NCBI GenBank assembly: GCA_035222895.1
Contig: JAVYIG010006527.1
Span: 1-64,000 of the forward strand
Direction: 5' to 3'
DNA: 64,000 bases
Source: Strongylocentrotus droebachiensis
Lineage: Eukaryota; Echinodermata; Echinoidea; Camarodonta; Strongylocentrotidae
The notes beneath the pieces were generated by a model. That model was not told where the DNA came from. It did not search any database and saw nothing but the letters and a program-made list of their open reading frames with translations. The position numbers and the translations under genes are program-made. Shown one piece after another: positions 57,701 to 64,000 of the stretch (its first letter is position 1; every line of letters begins with the position of its first letter).

Positions 57701-60700
57701 TTATAGTGCCGTGTGCATGCGAGCGAGCCACCGCTACGCTGCTTTGTTCACGCTAGCGCGCATATGTAATAATATAGTATTAATGACTGCTTTGAGAGAA
57801 ATAGTTGTTTTTATACGCTCAAGGGAAGGTTAGAATTGTGCTATTACCCGAGGCGTGCCGAGGGGAATAGCCCAATTCTAACCTTCCCGAGAGCGTATAA
57901 AAACAACTATTTCTCGAATATTAAAGCAGTCATTAATACTTTTATATGCCGAAAAAAAATAGACTAAAAAATAAAAAATAAAAAATACTTTTTTTTTTGT
58001 CGAAGATGAGATTCGAACTCTTGCGTACAAAAGGTGATATATGTAAAGTCAGCGCCTCAGACCTCTCGGCCATCGCGCGCTGTTAACATGCTTGGCAGTT
58101 TTGTACGATATATACATTAAAATGGATTGAAACCGGCTTCGCGTGTGATGAATGCTTCGCAAAAGCTCCATATACGGACTCTTCTTTTACTTTTGCAATG
58201 CATATTGGCACGAACTTAGATCAAGATCTATCGGCAGATGTTGTTTTTTTGTTTTTGGAAGTTTATTTTCGTCTTCATGTCAACAATGCAAGATAAAATT
58301 GTCGGTAAGATCGATCGAGATTCAATTGTATTGAAATTACCGACCAATTATTCGCACACATACTGTATCCTCCATCGCTCAAACCATTTTTTAACATGTA
58401 AACCTATGGGGTAACCATGGAGACTGACCTATTTTTTTAATAACCATGGTTATTAAAAATATTAAATGTTTTAAGCATGGTTACCGGGAATTTTACAGGA
58501 ACAGTTGAAGTTTATGAATGCAATTTCGACCAATCAGATGGCTGGATTACTTAAGTGAGGTATATAACAGTTATTGTTCATGCCCATTGCACCGTGCTGA
58601 GTGCTTTTGCAGCGCTATTGAAAGTACCATCGCGTGCATCAGATTATCGGCTTTGGATTACGCGTCCTTGTATACAACAGTCAGATTGAATTTTCTCGAG
58701 TAATTCAGCGATTTGTTTTTTGTAAAGATTTAAATAACACGCACTTGAACCAACCTTAAAATTAACTTGGCAAACAGGAGATTAGCACTGTGGCACTGGG
58801 TGCATTGTATGGGTGGCAGCTTAAGAGTTAAAGGTATCATCATTGTATTTTTGCCCTATATGATACCTTCCTCATGAATGAATGAGTTTGAGAGCCGATT
58901 CGTCCGACAGCGCGGTGATTTCAACCTTTACTGTACCGCATTCTTTCATAGTTTTCGTTCAAGGGGTGCTGTTTTCATTAAGATGGATTTTGCTTTTTCT
59001 ACTATTCTATTTCGACATAGATCTCTAAGGTTTAATTATTGTCATATTATCTTCTCGGCCTGTCTGATGATTCTATTAAATGTAGTGAAGTCTCCTTTAC
59101 CACAACTCGTGTACCAGACTACAGAATCAAACGCGATGATACTTTCAATTACTGATTTAAAGAACAAGACCATTATGTTGCGATCGACATAAAATGTTTA
59201 TAATTTTTAAGAAAATGCATCCGTTGTAGTCCCTTCTTGTTATTGCTTTACTCTGATCCCCCACTTCATAAAATCGTCAATTATAGTACCAAGGTATTTG
59301 TAGGTATGTACTATTTCAATTTCTTCACCATTTATTCTCGATTCGATTGGTTTATTGTGTCTAAAGACGAATACCATATTTTTGTTTACGTGGGTAGATC
59401 CAGCAAGTTGTCAGTACACCAATTTATAGTTAACCAGTTTAAACAATTGACATAGTTAGTTTCACCTTCCTTAATCAAACCTACAATACTAATTCATATA
59501 TTTAACACTAAAATATTGGAACACGTAAAGTTACGGAAGTTAAACTTAACCCCCATCTCCTCTTGCATGAAATATAGAGCTTTGATGTAATGACATGTAT
59601 GGATGTATTTTTTTTCTTCGTCAGGATTGTTGAAGACACGACTGCGACTTGCATTACAAGCAGCTTACAAATGAATGAACAAGTCTCTGTGTTATTGACC
59701 ATGACATTCGATGGAGTTGAAAAAACATTTGAAGACACCACATTTACCTACTATCCAAACGCAATCATTGATGGCATTGACAGAACTGTGTCTATTATGT
59801 CGTAAGGAACTATATCTTTATTCTTGTTTCAAACTGGCGGGAGCCTTTTAGAAAGCTAGGAAAAAATGATCGTCTGGCTATTCTCAATCATACTATAATT
59901 ATCTAATGAAAATCATTATAATGTAAATATGTTTAAAGTCAATACCTTATAGTGTTAATTGGGCGTGTAACGAGTTACATTTCTGGTCATGTGAAGCTTT
60001 AGTGGAACAAATAGACAACAGTGTACAATTGGGCTGAAATAAGGCTTTCTCAATTGCATTGAAATATCTCTATAATTTTTAATTCAGATATTATTATACA
60101 TCTTCCCCCCACACAAATATTTCAAGGATAATAAGGCATTGGTTGTTGTCAGTTCTGCAGGTGGCATTTCATTAACATTGTTGCGTAAATGAAGCTCAAA
60201 TGTTTGATTCATAGTCTGCAAAACGTAATATTATTTCTTTTAATACAGAGGAGGTCTTGATATCAAACTAACAGGACAAAGATTTGATCTCATCCAGGAA
60301 CCTCGGATAATAGTTTCGTCACTTACAACATATGCTAGTAACTCTAAGGTATTTATGTATTAGTTTGCTGGTTGTTGTCTGCTTCTTCACAAAGCAAATG
60401 TAGTCTGCTAAAGTATAAATTACAAACACATCATCATGACCATATAACTTCCCTGGAATGGACGTACCTCGAGAACGACGGTCCATGAAATCCCTTGACA
60501 ACTTCTTGAAGTTTTCAGAGGGTTCGCTAGACTAACGCTGTCGGTCTCTTGGATTATCGATTCGCTTGGGATACTGTTCCAGTGGGCGTCCGGTCTACTA
60601 GTGTGCCCTTTTCCTTTAATTTTCTTAATTTATACCGCTTTTTGTTGGGATGTAAATCAACATTCAATAGCTTAATATTTTATGTTTCATTAATCTTATG

Positions 60701-61493
60701 ATTAATCCGGTGACTTGAATAGACATTAATAGCGAATCATGAGATCTCCTTCTATTACTTGATTTATAATTCATCATCAAACAACTTTGATTTATCTATT
60801 CAATTTGATTCAATATGTGTTGATTTATGTTCCACAGCTCTGCAATGGAACGGAAACTCTTCTCATCTGTCCAACCCCAAACTTTCCTGACGATGGTATC
60901 TCTACCAGAAGGAGACGAGCTACAAATGGCGTTATGACAGCAAATCTAACTTTTGATTTTGATGGTTACATCGTCGATGGCGGCTTTATAGAGTACTATC
61001 CAGACCCTATGTATGAAAGCTTCAGTGGGCCAAACAGGATCTATGGGAGCAGTAATGGACGACTCGATATTACAGTGAGTGTGACGCCTGGATAAAATAC
61101 TTTCGTAAACAATTTACAGGAATTTAAAAAAAAAATCTTCTTTATTTTAACGAGCATTTTACATGGGCAAATGATTTACTCACAAACGAGCGGAAAGCAC
61201 CGACATAGTGCACAAAAACAGAAATAGATCTAAACCATTAATACGTTAAGGTACATAAAATAGATGAATAAACGTAGTAATGATCTTGTTTTGAATCATT
61301 CTAGGGCATTGGCCTAGATCTGGCTAGCACGGAGGATGATGTTCAAGTTCTACTAGGGCCGAATGGTGTATGTCATGTGGATGTTCTTGAAATTGATGTA
61401 GTCCGTTGCCAGCTGCCAGAGAAACAGCCTCTAGTAGGTTACGAAAATGGAACATTGGGTCAGGGACCAGCAAGGAATCTCCCTGCCGTGACA
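44797..61493 (+). CDS. PLXNB-like: plexin receptor, probably plexin-B type (extracellular exons)
   Basis: Nineteen coding exons, all with compatible splice phases, giving 1207 residues. Plexins are single-pass semaphorin receptors whose cytoplasmic GAP domain remodels the actin cytoskeleton and adhesion. Order seen: signal peptide (1-25), Sema (about 40-465), PSI 1 (about 465-520, DPYCGWC), PSI 2 (about 627-655, CSSCVTSPWSCDWC), PSI 3 (about 775-815, LYKCSVNSGSCSRC), then IPT repeats from about 840. HTVAFMGDTQGNLHK and RWLSYNAFQC resemble plexin-B more than plexin-A. A TRRRRA motif at residues 1088-1093 could be a furin-type site. The transmembrane and GAP exons lie beyond 64 kb. Start codon at 44848 chosen because it is followed by a hydrophobic signal peptide and preceded by an acceptor at 44796, implying an upstream non-coding exon. 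Confidence 0.95.
44848..45864 (+). CDS. plexin exon 1, signal peptide and most of Sema
   Basis: 339 codons in one exon. Signal peptide MAWKGLKALLLFLILISSQT. Sema landmarks: FNHIAINTITGDVYVGARER, LYQLDSELN, NTLITCGGCDGFCETRSL, RLCRNSLDLFFESYTEIELQ, SALCVYKMSDV. Donor GTAAGC at 45865; reading past it meets TAA soon after. Confidence 0.97.
45865..46902 (+). other. plexin intron 1
   Basis: AT-rich, with (GA)n at about 46787-46806. No recognised element. Confidence 0.6.
46903..47118 (+). CDS. plexin exon 2, Sema
   Basis: Acceptor TTTCCTGACAG, donor GTTTGG. 72 codons, starts IWFTPSDSVQCTAYFEEDGL, ends VDRHHTVAFMGDTQGNLHK. The last segment is the conserved Sema strand H(T)(I/V)AF(L/M)G...G.L. Phase 0. 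Confidence 0.95.
47119..47877 (+). other. plexin intron 2
   Basis: AT-rich. I see nothing in it. Confidence 0.55.
47878..48015 (+). CDS. plexin exon 3, last Sema blade
   Basis: Acceptor TTCACTAAATAG, donor GTAAGC. LNIVNGSFGYVYEDVFIGVG, then SVLQEMFLDESKEQLTLATS. Phase 0. Confidence 0.93.
48112..48227 (+). CDS. plexin exon 4, Sema end and PSI 1
   Basis: Acceptor TTAAATATCAG, donor GTTAGT. VLTLDLVNCGQYQSCGECIG through DPYCGWCTLEA plus two bases (phase 2). Cysteine spacing fits the PSI start. Confidence 0.95.
48262..48345 (+). mobile_element. SINE-like 5' fragment
   Basis: TAGGCATTTGTATAGCGCC, TCTATTCCGAGGCGCAC and TTATTACCCCGGC words. Related head words are at 52797 (TTTATATGGCGC, ATTACCCCAGC) and 61575 (ATTATTACCCCAG). 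Confidence 0.5.
48570..48702 (+). CDS. plexin exon 5, end of PSI 1
   Basis: Acceptor CACTCTCCCCTTCAAG, donor GTAGGT. Joined to exon 4 it reads TLEARCTRYEECPFPDEST, then RWLSYNAFQCVSLSD, giving the PSI cysteine pattern. Phase 2 to 0. Confidence 0.94.
48703..49160 (+). other. plexin intron 5
   Basis: AT-rich. Nothing seen. Confidence 0.5.
49161..49317 (+). CDS. plexin exon 6, region between PSI 1 and PSI 2
   Basis: Acceptor ATGCGGTAG, donor GTAGAG. ITITVQQLPALKDSHQYQCA, FDSYQVNADTSATNTVICVT, PPVSGLPTIAEEG. Matches the plexin segment with V.QLP.L....Y.C.F. Phase 0 to 1. Confidence 0.93.
49318..50037 (+). other. plexin intron 6
   Basis: AT-rich. A few short complementary words (CGAAGTTATA, CATAACTTCG) suggest an old palindromic repeat at 49440-49650, not defined further. 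Confidence 0.35.
50038..50137 (+). CDS. plexin exon 7
   Basis: Acceptor TTTACCACCAG, donor GTAGGT. DHVTLTLSIVSTETGVSFVS, TDFISFDCTHLK. Corresponds to the DHV..N.S...... F.FYDC segment before PSI 2. Phase 1 to 2. Confidence 0.92.
50138..50825 (+). other. plexin intron 7
   Basis: AT-rich. Nothing supportable. Confidence 0.5.
50826..50940 (+). CDS. plexin exon 8, PSI 2
   Basis: Acceptor TTGTTTCTTGCAG, donor GTTAGT. CSSCVTSPWSCDWCVYDNMC then THDSSSCQPEDTVVIGEN. The C..C..S.W.C.WC......C pattern is the second plexin PSI. Phase 2 to 0. Confidence 0.95.
50941..51445 (+). other. plexin intron 8
   Basis: (CT)n tract at about 50972-50991. Otherwise nothing. Confidence 0.5.
51446..51583 (+). CDS. plexin exon 9
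   Basis: Acceptor TAAATATTTATAG, donor GTATGG. Contains SYCPQLLATLERFFIPVNVP then SGYSLLAKNLPTEQTK, matching the conserved CPQ(I/L)L....I.VPV..... L.A.NLP segment. Phase 0. Confidence 0.94.
51584..52036 (+). other. plexin intron 9 with (TAC)n microsatellite
   Basis: A (TAC)n-rich microsatellite spans about 51625-51765. It creates a spurious poly-Leu ORF overlapping the exon end. Confidence 0.85.
52037..52135 (+). CDS. plexin exon 10
   Basis: Acceptor TATTTCGTCAG, donor GTAAAT. VQSIDCILRIDGVGIRVPSS, FFNETYILCSAKE. Fits Y.C.L.I.G....VPA.RFN...V.C. Phase 0. Confidence 0.92.
52136..53233 (+). other. plexin intron 10
   Basis: Contains a pyrimidine-rich stretch (52575-52755) and a SINE-like repeat (52797-53085). 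Confidence 0.6.
52797..53085 (+). mobile_element. SINE-like repeat, fullest copy
   Basis: Head TTTATATGGCGC, ATCATTACCCCAGCTG; core GGGAGTGGCAAGTGTTGATG...CTTGCAAAATACATTAGTA; tail GGACTCGAACTGCGAACCAT, a B-box-like word, then TCCGGTGACATCCACTAAACC. Shares the core with 44555-44690 (minus) and 61565-61835. Confidence 0.65.
53234..53327 (+). CDS. plexin exon 11
   Basis: Acceptor CTTTTAATTTCAG, donor GTATGA. YIYNENIIEKNVNVSVQWNG then QYNIDDLTDTY; family motif V.(L)SV.WNG...ID. Phase 0 to 1. Confidence 0.93.
53328..53801 (+). other. plexin intron 11
   Basis: AT-rich. Nothing seen. Confidence 0.5.
53802..53992 (+). CDS. plexin exon 12, PSI 3
   Basis: Acceptor TTTTTTCCATTGAAG, donor GTAAGA. VTLYKCSVNSGSCSRCLSEE, LNCGWCGDDCNVVQSDVCQN, then a linker to APVITD. 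LYKC....SC..C......CGWC....C is the third plexin PSI. Phase 1 to 0. Confidence 0.96.
53993..54327 (+). other. plexin intron 12
   Basis: AT-rich with a short AAT tract near 54090. Nothing else. Confidence 0.5.
54328..54482 (+). CDS. plexin exon 13, IPT 1
   Basis: Acceptor TGCTTCTCATAG, donor GTAAAA. FYPLSGPINAQTRLQITGTD, LGVEFGDVLEIFIGDFVCIL. The P.SGP...GT.L.I.G..LG pattern marks an IPT/TIG fold. Phase 0 to 2. Confidence 0.95.
54483..54822 (+). other. plexin intron 13
   Basis: AT-rich. Nothing seen. Confidence 0.5.
54823..54937 (+). CDS. plexin exon 14, end of IPT 1
   Basis: Acceptor TTTCTTGTTGTCAG, donor GTGAGT. VSCMTGISTELISERIGITV, RSGESTKNGRSTAEFFYR. Phase 2 to 0. Confidence 0.93.
54938..56914 (+). 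other. plexin intron 14
   Basis: Mostly occupied by the element at 55073-56474; the rest shows nothing. Confidence 0.6.
55073..56474. mobile_element. TIR element with GCGTAG-word arrays
   Basis: Ends TCACACCGG and its complement, flanked by a probable 9-bp target duplication AAGCCCCTT (55064-55072, 56475-56483). Both ends (about 55085-55300 and 56205-56460) are dense arrays of GCGTAG/TTGCGTA(C/G) words in both orientations. The middle (about 55320-56180) is AT-rich and has no transposase. An 8-9 bp duplication fits hAT or Mutator-like elements. Confidence 0.8.
56915..57048 (+). CDS. plexin exon 15, IPT 2
   Basis: Acceptor GCTTTCCTTGCTAG, donor GTGAGT. DPIISGFSPTEGQVAGGTEI, TITGMYLNTGRNIEASFGEA, then QCNN. 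DP.I..F.P..G..AGGT.ITI.G..LNTG is the second IPT. Phase 0 to 2. Confidence 0.96.
57776..58560 (-). mobile_element. dispersed palindromic element (copy 2, inverted)
   Basis: Palindrome 57776-57940 (AGTATTAATGACTGCTTT to its complement, with TATACGCTC/GAGCGTATA inside) followed by GCCGAAAAAAAATAGACTAA and, at 58395-58560, ACCATGG and CCAATCAGATGGCTGG words. All occur in reverse order at 3560-4061. This copy has about 400 extra bases in the middle, including a tRNA-like stretch. Confidence 0.72.
57998..58079 (-). tRNA. tRNA-like sequence, Leu/Ser-type boxes, probably a pseudogene
   Basis: Minus strand reads GATGGCCGAGAGGTCTGAGG (A-box-like, typical of class II tRNAs) then GAGTTCGAATCTC (B-box-like). 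The T arm pairs at four of five positions, but the acceptor ends CGCGCGA and CTTCGAC do not pair, so a functional tRNA is unlikely. It lies inside a mobile element and may be its promoter module. Confidence 0.35.
59625..59801 (+). CDS. plexin exon 16, IPT 2 to IPT 3
   Basis: Acceptor TTTTTCTTCGTCAG, donor GTAAGG. IVEDTTATCITSSLQMNEQV, FDGVEKTFEDTTFTYYPNAI, ending DRTVSIMS. Phase 2 to 2. Confidence 0.93.
59802..60248 (+). other. plexin intron 16
   Basis: AT-rich. Nothing seen. Confidence 0.5.
60249..60348 (+). CDS. plexin exon 17, IPT 3
   Basis: Acceptor TTCTTTTAATACAG, donor GTATTT. GGLDIKLTGQRFDLIQEPRI then IVSSLTTYASNSK; GG.DI.L.G..FD.IQ.P is strongly conserved in plexins. Phase 2 to 0. 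Confidence 0.96.
60349..60837 (+). other. plexin intron 17
   Basis: No recognised element. Confidence 0.5.
60838..61074 (+). CDS. plexin exon 18, IPT 3 with basic motif
   Basis: Acceptor TATGTTCCACAG, donor GTGAGT. LCNGTETLLICPTPNFPDDG, then ISTRRRRATNG (basic run at 60907-60918), then ANLTFDFDGYIVDGGFIEYY and YPDPMYESF-type sequence. The RRRR run satisfies the proprotein-convertase pattern RX(K/R)R. Phase 0. Confidence 0.95.
61305..61493 (+). CDS. plexin exon 19, IPT 4
   Basis: Acceptor AATCATTCTAG, donor GTAAGT. GIGLDLASTEDDVQVLLGPN, GVCHVDVLEIDVVRCQLPEK, QPLVGYENGTLGQGPARNLP, ending AVT. Typical G..LDLA....DV.V.IG...C.V pattern. Phase 0. The last coding exon found in the window. Confidence 0.95.
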
Positions 61494-61564
61494 GTAAGTC
61501 GAGATTTGTTATTACTAATTTTGAAAATAATAAATCTGGTATTATATAGTGCTTAAAACGGAAT

Positions 61565-61835
61565 TCCGTCTCAACAGAAATCATTATTACCCCAGTCATC
61601 AGATTCATTCGCGCGTACAAGGTGCACCATTTCCACTCCTATCATATGTAGCCGAGAGCAAATACGGTAATTACTATCTCTCACCAAGGCTTCCGTCACC
61701 CTACCTGGTTCCCATATTTCACCACGGTACGGGGTGGCAAATGAAGATTAATGCCTCGCCAAAGAACATTAGTGATGTTTTATGAACGGACGACATATAT
61801 ATTTCCAATCAAGTGCTCAAACCACTCGACTACAT
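61565..61835 (+). mobile_element. SINE-like repeat
   Basis: Head ATCATTATTACCCCAGTCAT; core GGGGTGGCAAATGAAGATTA...CTCGCCAAAGAACATTAGTG. Same core as 52797-53085 and, inverted, 44555-44690. The tail is diverged and has no clear B-box. Confidence 0.55.
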
Positions 61836-62195
61836 ACCTTAACAATGCGTTGTAATCCCGTACACGGTTAAAAACTATCATACCATACAATGTATGGGTG
61901 AGGATGTAAGGTTGGTGATGCGGGTGTAAGTCCAAACAGAAGGGGGTGCGTGTGTGTGTGTGAGTGATTGTGTGTGTATGGGGTGTTTGCGTAACGACAT
62001 AGGGTATGGGAGGTGTTAGAAGTAGAACCTGACAGAGTTAAGTGTGTGTGTGTGTGTGCGTCGAGCGTGTGTGTGTGTGTGGGTATTAGGGTGTGAGGGT
62101 GGGCATGCAAGTTACTGTACATATCCTACAGATGGTGTATGTGCGTGAGTAAGGTGGGATGAATGAGGGTGGGGTTAGTTGAGTGTGGGTAGCAG

Positions 62196-62253
62196 GGACG
62201 GCGATTTCTTTTAATGACCGGGGGACGGCGATTTCTTTTAATGACCGGGGGAC
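62196..62253. repeat. 27-bp tandem doublet
   Basis: GACGGCGATTTCTTTTAATG plus ACCGGGG occurs twice in immediate succession. Confidence 0.85.
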
Positions 62254-64000
62254 GAAATGCGGGTGACGAGGGAGCATGGTGAACGAGAAGGGCGAAGGTG
62301 ACAGTAGTGACTACCTCCTGACAGGTTTTTAAAGTTTTGTTGTATTAAAAAATTACATTCCTTAGCAAAACTATAGTATACAAACGAGCAATATGCCTGT
62401 TGCACACTTTTACTTTGCCGGTAATTAGTATGCAGTCCGAAGGGTTTTACATATTTAGTAGGTACATTTTAGTAAGTAGGGTGCTTGGGCATGGATGGGA
62501 TTGATATTTTACACTCTAGTCCTCTGTCATGTAGATGAACATTAATATCGCTATGGGAGTTGAAATGGCAAATATATAGACTATGTGGTAGTGAATTATT
62601 AAAACCAAACAATATTACGGATCACCTGGAACATGGAAACTGGCACTTTTTGTAGCATTGATCTATTTTTATAACTCTTAATCTTGTAAACAAGTATACA
62701 ATGTAAACTGTGCTTACGTGATGCAAACGGAATACAGATTTTCTTCAATATTTACTTGTACGTTTTGAAGGATATTATGCGAGGGAGCGTAGCGACCGAG
62801 CGAAAAGACTTTCGCATTTGTATTAGTCTAAACGTTGCACTCTTGGGCCCTTCAGAGCCTAAAAGTGTGTTGCAGTCTTAAGTCAGTATTTGCTAGACAT
62901 TTATATTTTGCACTTTTTCACATTTCCAGACGTACCCCCCCCCCCCCCTCCCCCCTGGTGGGTAGGCGTACTAATACATGCATTGGGAGTGGGTGTATGA
63001 AGGTGTTTCCATGATGATATAGGGTGTTTGGGATTGGTCTTGACAGAATGATGTGGGTGAGTCTTGTGTGTTTGCGAGATGTGTAAGGGTATGGAGGTGT
63101 GAGAGTGAGGGTATCGGGTGTATAAAAGTGTGGGCGGGGGCGCGCGCGCGCTCGTGTGTGTGTGTGTGTCGGGGATTTGAGGGAGAGGGAGCTGGGAATA
63201 CCAGTAAAATACCCTCCATTTTTTAACATGTTTTTATATAAGTTAATAATATGTACAATTGACTTATAATTTATTTACTTCCCATTGTTGCTTATTTATA
63301 TATACTTCAAATGAGTTTTTGTTTAATTATGTTAATGCTTAAGCAATAAAATACTGAAAATGTTTAATTATTTTATTAAATTGTATATTTGTGTTACACA
63401 TCTGGAGAAATATTATTAACAAAATAATACAAAAGATATGGTAAGGAGAATGTAAGGTTTGGAATATGGATGAACATCATTGAGGTACATATATATATAT
63501 ATGCTGGGATCTGGGATGTGAGGTCATTAGGTTAGGCACGCGGATATAAGTCCTGCTTGAAGTGTGTTGTTGAGATATGGGCATGAGAGTGTGAGGTTTG
63601 GCGTTCGGTAGTATACAGCAGTACGATTTTCTTTGGAGGGATGGTTTTGTATACGTTTAACAGTCTGCAGCCATGAACACTATTTTGGTACTTTAAAAAA
63701 GTTCTATAAATCCTTTGGTCTAGCCTTACCTTTTCAGCCTCTTCCAGTGTTAAATAAGCACATGCACATGGCATATGGGTTGCTGTTTTGGGGAACGGAT
63801 TTCAAAGGCTTCACTGAACCATTTCAACCAGTACTATGAGGTATTTTGTTGTTGTGCTTTGTTTTTAACTCAATCCTTTAAGGCATTAGCTATAATACTC
63901 TGTGGAATTGTAGACCCATGAAAATCAGGAACATATAATCTCTAGATACTTTTATAAAAAGCACTTAAGACCTATCTTTTCATACAATAGTATTCATATT

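Larger units (their letters stand above)
57049..59624 (+). other. plexin intron 15
   Basis: Contains CA-rich sequence near 57290-57360, ATT/ATC simple sequence near 57550-57650, and the dispersed palindromic element with a tRNA-like module at 57776-58560. ORFs after 58870 are not recognised. Confidence 0.55.
61494..64000 (+). other. plexin intron 19 (continues past the window)
   Basis: Contains a SINE-like repeat, GT-rich simple sequence at about 61945-62100 and 63130-63170, a 27-bp doublet (62196-62253) and a C run near 62935-62955. No transmembrane or cytoplasmic plexin exon was found. Confidence 0.55.

Noticed and set aside
61868..63229. His/Thr-rich minus-strand ORFs
   Set aside because: They follow GT-rich simple sequence and show no coding features.
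63930..63990. Short frame FYKKHLRPIFSY, like the tail of a LINE polyprotein
   Set aside because: Too short and at the window edge; no neighbouring reverse-transcriptase motifs.

Overview
The window looks like nuclear DNA from a marine deuterostome, most likely an echinoderm of the sea-urchin type. The evidence is two animal genes with many small exons and GT-AG introns, an AT-rich background dense in short inverted-repeat elements, frequent TACATGTA-like words, long G/C homopolymers, and repeat families with ends such as GGCCCTGTTTCATAAA and ACAGTCAAACCTG. Species-level assignment is inference. No prokaryotic gene organisation, rRNA or CRISPR array is visible. Almost all long ORFs here are random intronic frames; the real coding sequence was found by joining short exons whose splice phases agree.

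Left half (1 to about 32 kb, + strand): the 3' part of a protein 4.1 (EPB41/EPB41-like) gene. It starts inside the FERM domain, continues through the FERM-adjacent region, then a run of small phase-0 exons coding for an acidic Glu/Asp/Thr/Pro-rich linker, and ends with the conserved 4.1 C-terminal domain and a stop at 30489-30491. No recognisable spectrin-actin-binding segment was found. Five exons of this gene sit next to complete or partial tandem copies of themselves, and one (the FERM-adjacent exon) carries a one-base frame disruption.

Middle (about 32 to 44.8 kb): intergenic DNA with no convincing gene. It holds an approximately 880-bp near-perfect foldback element, a 57/59-bp minisatellite, a TTAA-flanked inverted-repeat element with poly-G/poly-C runs, a duplicated minus-strand ORF of unknown nature, and a small palindromic element nested inside a larger inverted repeat.

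Right half (44.8 to 61.5 kb, + strand): the first 19 coding exons of a plexin receptor, best matched to the plexin-B group. All phases join to give 1207 residues: signal peptide, Sema, PSI and IPT domains, with a basic TRRRRA motif that could be a proprotein-convertase site. Transmembrane and cytoplasmic GAP exons must lie beyond 64 kb. The plexin introns carry SINE-like repeats, a 1.4-kb element with arrays of GCGTAG-type words, and an inverted copy of an element also present in the 4.1 gene.

The two genes are neighbours in the same orientation. Protein 4.1 links membrane proteins to the cortical cytoskeleton and plexin is a semaphorin receptor acting on the cytoskeleton, but nothing in the sequence shows that they are functionally coupled.
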